Part shown: positions 60,841 through 64,000 of the stretch, in pieces
How the letters are laid out: each line of letters opens with the position of its first letter
How positions within the stretch are numbered: the first letter of the stretch is position 1
Assembly: GCA_032358165.1 (NCBI GenBank)
Contig: JAALGY010000041.1
Coordinates: forward strand, 3,224,001 to 3,288,000
From: Diplosphaera chodatii
Lineage: Eukaryota; Chlorophyta; Trebouxiophyceae; Prasiolales; Stichococcaceae
Length of the DNA: 64,000 bases
Direction of reading: 5' to 3'
Translations under genes and position numbers: made by a program
Notes under the pieces: generated by a model
Seen by the model: the letters and a program-made list of their open reading frames with translations, nothing else
Told to the model about the DNA's origin: nothing
Database searches by the model: none

Positions 60841-63776
60841 TCAGCTGTCATTCCCGGTCACTTCCAGCTGTACCAGCTGCAGCGCGGCGCGCACAACGTC
60901 ATCACGGCCGCCAGGCCCGTTCTCCAGGCGGTCCCACCTGCGCATGCACAGCGTGGCACAGCCGTCGCGCACTGCCCAACATCATCTGCAGGGTATAATG
61001 CCCAGAGTGGGAAGGAGCTATAGGGATACAGAGTTGCGCCCTGGACACATATTCCTGACTCGAGGAGATACTCATGTGTCCATGCCCACAGATCATGCAG
61101 CAAGGGACTGGCGCGCGTCAAGTGGTCCTCTAGATTCTTCCATTCCAACATACCACAATAGCACCATGCGGCGCATGGCGATGGTGCAGGCCCCCTGATG
61201 CAAATCTGCGCACCAGTCCCCCGGCAGCCACGCGGGGCCGTGCAGGGCGCCGGCCAGCGCGCCCGCCATGCAGGCCAGGGTGTCGGTGTCGCCGCCATAC
61301 CGCGCCGCCGCCGTGACCGCCGCCTGCATGCGCGACGCCGACGGTGTGTGGCGGCCGACGGTTTGTGGCGGCAGCGACGCGCAGCGCCGGCTTGAGACTG
61401 GACCCGCCATGCCCTCTGGTGGGTTCAGGCCCGCCGTCTGAGCTTGCCGCCGATTGCCAACACCTGCCTGCTAGCCGCGCACGAAACATGTACCATGACG
61501 GCTTCAAGCACGGAGCAGGGCCAGTTGAATGATGTGGCCTCATCACTGACCTGCGGGTGGCCCCAGTGGCGGCACAGCGCCCACAGGGCGCACGCGGCCG
61601 CCTGGCACGCGTGGATCTGGTTGCGCATGTCGGCCACGCCGCCCAGCAGCTGCAGGTCCGCCGCCCAGGCGTCCGAGTCGGCGTTGCCCTCCCAGTTGGT
61701 GGCGCCGTCCGGCTGCGGGTGCCGCCCCTGGTCTGCAGTTCCAACACATGCAATCACGAAGCAGCCTCCACGGTGCCAGGTCGTGAACGATGCAGGCTGC
61801 TGGCGCTGCTGAGTCGAGTCTTCACTGTATATCTACACCCGTTCATCCCCTCCGCTGAAGGCGGGAAGAGGATGGAGGGATATCATGTTCAGTGAAGAGT
61901 CAGGTTCACGCCTTTGATCATGCAAGCTGTGAGCATGGCACAGGCAGCACGGAACCCTGAACCATACAGAACATGACGCCGGGCACATACTCGTACCCCA
62001 CAGCAATATCATCAGCGTTTTCCCGAGACCTAGGTGCGCAGGGAGCCGAGAGACGGGCACAGCATCACCACAAAACAGGGTAGCACACAGGCAGCACACC
62101 GTTGTGCAAGCAGGCGCGCCTCCTAGCTGAAAGGGGCCCAGCCGATTGAAAAGGGCGCACCTATCTGGAACAGGCCCTCCTTGAGGTCCATGACGCGCGT
62201 GTGCATGGGGCTGCCCTTCTCCAGACGCAGCGCCAGCCGCTGCAGCAGGCCCGCCGGCGTCGCCGCGGGGCCGCTACCCAGCCCCGCCTCAGCTGCAGGT
62301 GTCGCACACAAGGGATCGCCACGTGCCAGCAGAAGACGCTGACGACAGGAATGTCATGCACCAGGACAGCGCTGTGAGGAAGTCCCTCCGGTGCCGCCTC
62401 TGACGATGGCATGACACATCTGCAGCAGCAGCATGTGCAGCACGTGCGTTTTGCCGCTCACTTGTCGGCGTTGACAAGGACAGCGCTGCCACGGCGGCCG
62501 CCTGCGCCATGGCCCCCTCCACGCCCTCCGGGTGCACATGCGTGCACAGCACCGCATCCCGCACCGCCGCCTTGAACACATCTGGCGGCGCATTCCTGCA
62601 GAGCAACAGCACAGCCCCAAGTCGCCGCTGCTGACATCTATTCCGCTGCGCAGTGCCGAACCTGCAAGAGCCATGCAGTGTGCCAAGCACAGGCGGCTGG
62701 TCTGGCACAGGGTCAGCCGCCCGGTCAGGGTGCCGGCAGGCTGCAGGCCCATTTCGGAGGCCGTCTGCCGACCACGGTGTGGCGTGTGGTTCTGTGCTAC
62801 AGTGGCTGCACTGGTCGGGTCAGAAGCCCGCCTGTAGGCGAGGCCCAGGGGCGCGATGCGCATGGCGCCGCCATTCCCCAGCGAGCCCCCCGGCTGGAAC
62901 ATCGTGCCGGTGGCGGTGGGGTCGGCGCCGTCCCGGATCGCCTCCAGGGCCTTGGCGGCCGACCGCCCGTAGCCCCTGTAGTAGGTGGCCGCACGGCATC
63001 AGTCGGCTGGGGCCGCACGCTGCGAGGGGTAGCAAGCCTGTGGCGTGCATCCGGCAGCAGAAGACAGACCACAACAGTGCTGCTGGGTTGGCAACAACAC
63101 CTCTTGCCGTCGTACGCTGCTGCATAGCTGCGGCCGCAGGCCGCAGCATCACATTTGCCCTCCTGCACCTGCAGCGTATGAGCTTGGCTCAGTCGCAGCA
63201 AGTGCTGCGGTGATGACGCTGCAGCTCATGGCAACCACCAATGCAGCAAACACATACACAGGCGCAGGTCAGGCGCGGTAACAATGCCCATAGGCAGCGA
63301 CCTATGTGCGATTCTACAAGCTATTCACATCGCACCAGGGACTTGGCGAGCGCCAGGCCCATCTGCGTGTCGTCCGTGAAGCGGCCGACGCCGTTCCAGC
63401 CGGTCAGGCCACCAGTCTTTGCATGGCGCTCTGCGACCACTTTCCAGGAACTTCCCTCGTCTGGCTCACCTGGAGATATATGACTATATCTGACCATCAC
63501 CAACACGTTGGGTGCATCGCCTCGATGCATACTCCACACAACGCCGCATGCCAGCAGGTGCAAGCGTCGCATTTGCACCCTGGACTATTTTACTCTGGGC
63601 CACACCAGGTATGTGACCAGCTCACCCAGGGCGTCTCCAACCATCGCAGACAGCATGGAGCCGACACAGCGCGCGGTGTGGCCATCCAGCTGTGCAAGAT
63701 CCGAGTGCTGCAGGGGCGCGTCAGAGGGCGCATCTTCGGCCTGGCCGCTGGCAGCTGCTGTGGCGCTGGGTGTCAT
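60841..63776 (-). CDS. ADP-ribosylglycohydrolase family protein (ADPRH/DraG-like)
   Basis: Members remove ADP-ribose from modified proteins or metabolites using two metal ions. The ATG at 63776 (chosen as the last Met before the conserved region) opens a short polar start, then CVGSMLSAMVGDALGELV. The next exon has GRFTDDTQMGLALAKSLV (metal-binding TDD near 63377). Further exons are PGGSLGNGGAMRIAPLGLAY (about 62835-62905), VFKAAVRDAVLCTHVHPEGV with EGAMAQAAAVAAL (about 62470-62590), LALRLEKGSPMHTRVMDLKE (about 62180-62240) and ADLQLLGGVADMRNQIHACQ (about 61620-61680). AARYGGDTDTLACMAGALAG carries the second metal-binding GGDTDT motif (about 61250-61310). The last exon is DRLENGPGGRDDVVRAALQL and ends at 60841. 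Both metal motifs are intact, so hydrolase activity is likely. The substrate (Arg-ADP-ribose, Ser-ADP-ribose or other) cannot be told. The length of about 430-450 aa is longer than bacterial DraG. Confidence 0.88.
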
Positions 63777-64000
63777 GTGACTGATATTGTGCTGTGATGA
63801 GGAATCAATGGGCAGCAGGGGCAACCCCCTGCTGGCAAGTCTGGACCTTGCACCTGCCTGCCTTATGCATGCATGATGGACGGTGGAAGCTATGATCGGC
63901 CGCCGATGCGCTGTCCAGCAAAGAGCTCTTGCAGCGAAATGGATACTACGGCACATCAGGATGCTTTCTGGAACCTTTGCTTACCCAATTTGTCAAGGCA
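63777..64000. promoter_or_regulatory. 5' flank of the ADP-ribosylglycohydrolase gene
   Basis: The presumed promoter/5' UTR at the right edge. No coding frame is recognised in the 224 bases present. Confidence 0.35.

Overview
The window is nuclear DNA of a green alga, probably a chlorophyte of the Trebouxiophyceae (Chlorella/Coccomyxa type). The evidence is GC-rich DNA, many short GT-AG introns per gene with acceptors usually reading TGCAG, a plant-type telomeric repeat (TTTAGGG) inside an intron, a plastid-type HSP90, plant-type TauE/SafE transporters, EGF-exostosin proteins of the chlorophyte kind, and TGTAA motifs downstream of several stop codons. Nothing bacterial, viral or organellar was seen. 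Gene models were built by reading conserved protein blocks between splice sites. Outer limits are firmer than inner exon edges.

Left part (1-16 kb): the 3' part of a GH38 alpha-mannosidase (+), convergent with a long EGF-exostosin GT47 glycosyltransferase (-). An RIIa/EF-hand protein of radial-spoke RSP7 type (+) follows, then a secreted Ser/Gly-rich protein (-), unresolved minus-strand exon fragments, and an intronless Ala-rich single-pass membrane protein (-).

Middle (16-37 kb): two tandem TauE/SafE anion-transporter genes (+), plastid HSP90C (-), and a U2AF65-like splicing factor (+) that stops after its second RRM.

Right part (37-64 kb): the Golgi coiled-coil protein CASP (-), a DNase II (-), two tandem genes (+) for an unusual protein with an EF-hand, one membrane span, a large ectodomain and a C-terminal Hint (hedgehog/intein) domain, and an ADP-ribosylglycohydrolase (-).

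Most genes are unrelated housekeeping or secretory-pathway genes: mannosidase, exostosin and CASP act in the endomembrane system. The two tandem duplications (TauE/SafE and Hint) are the dynamic parts. The Hint pair is the best candidate for a poorly described system. It would be a membrane-tethered, calcium-sensing, possibly self-cleaving protein. The first copy carries a one-base frameshift in the Hint domain, and the two copies differ by GC versus GT splice donors.
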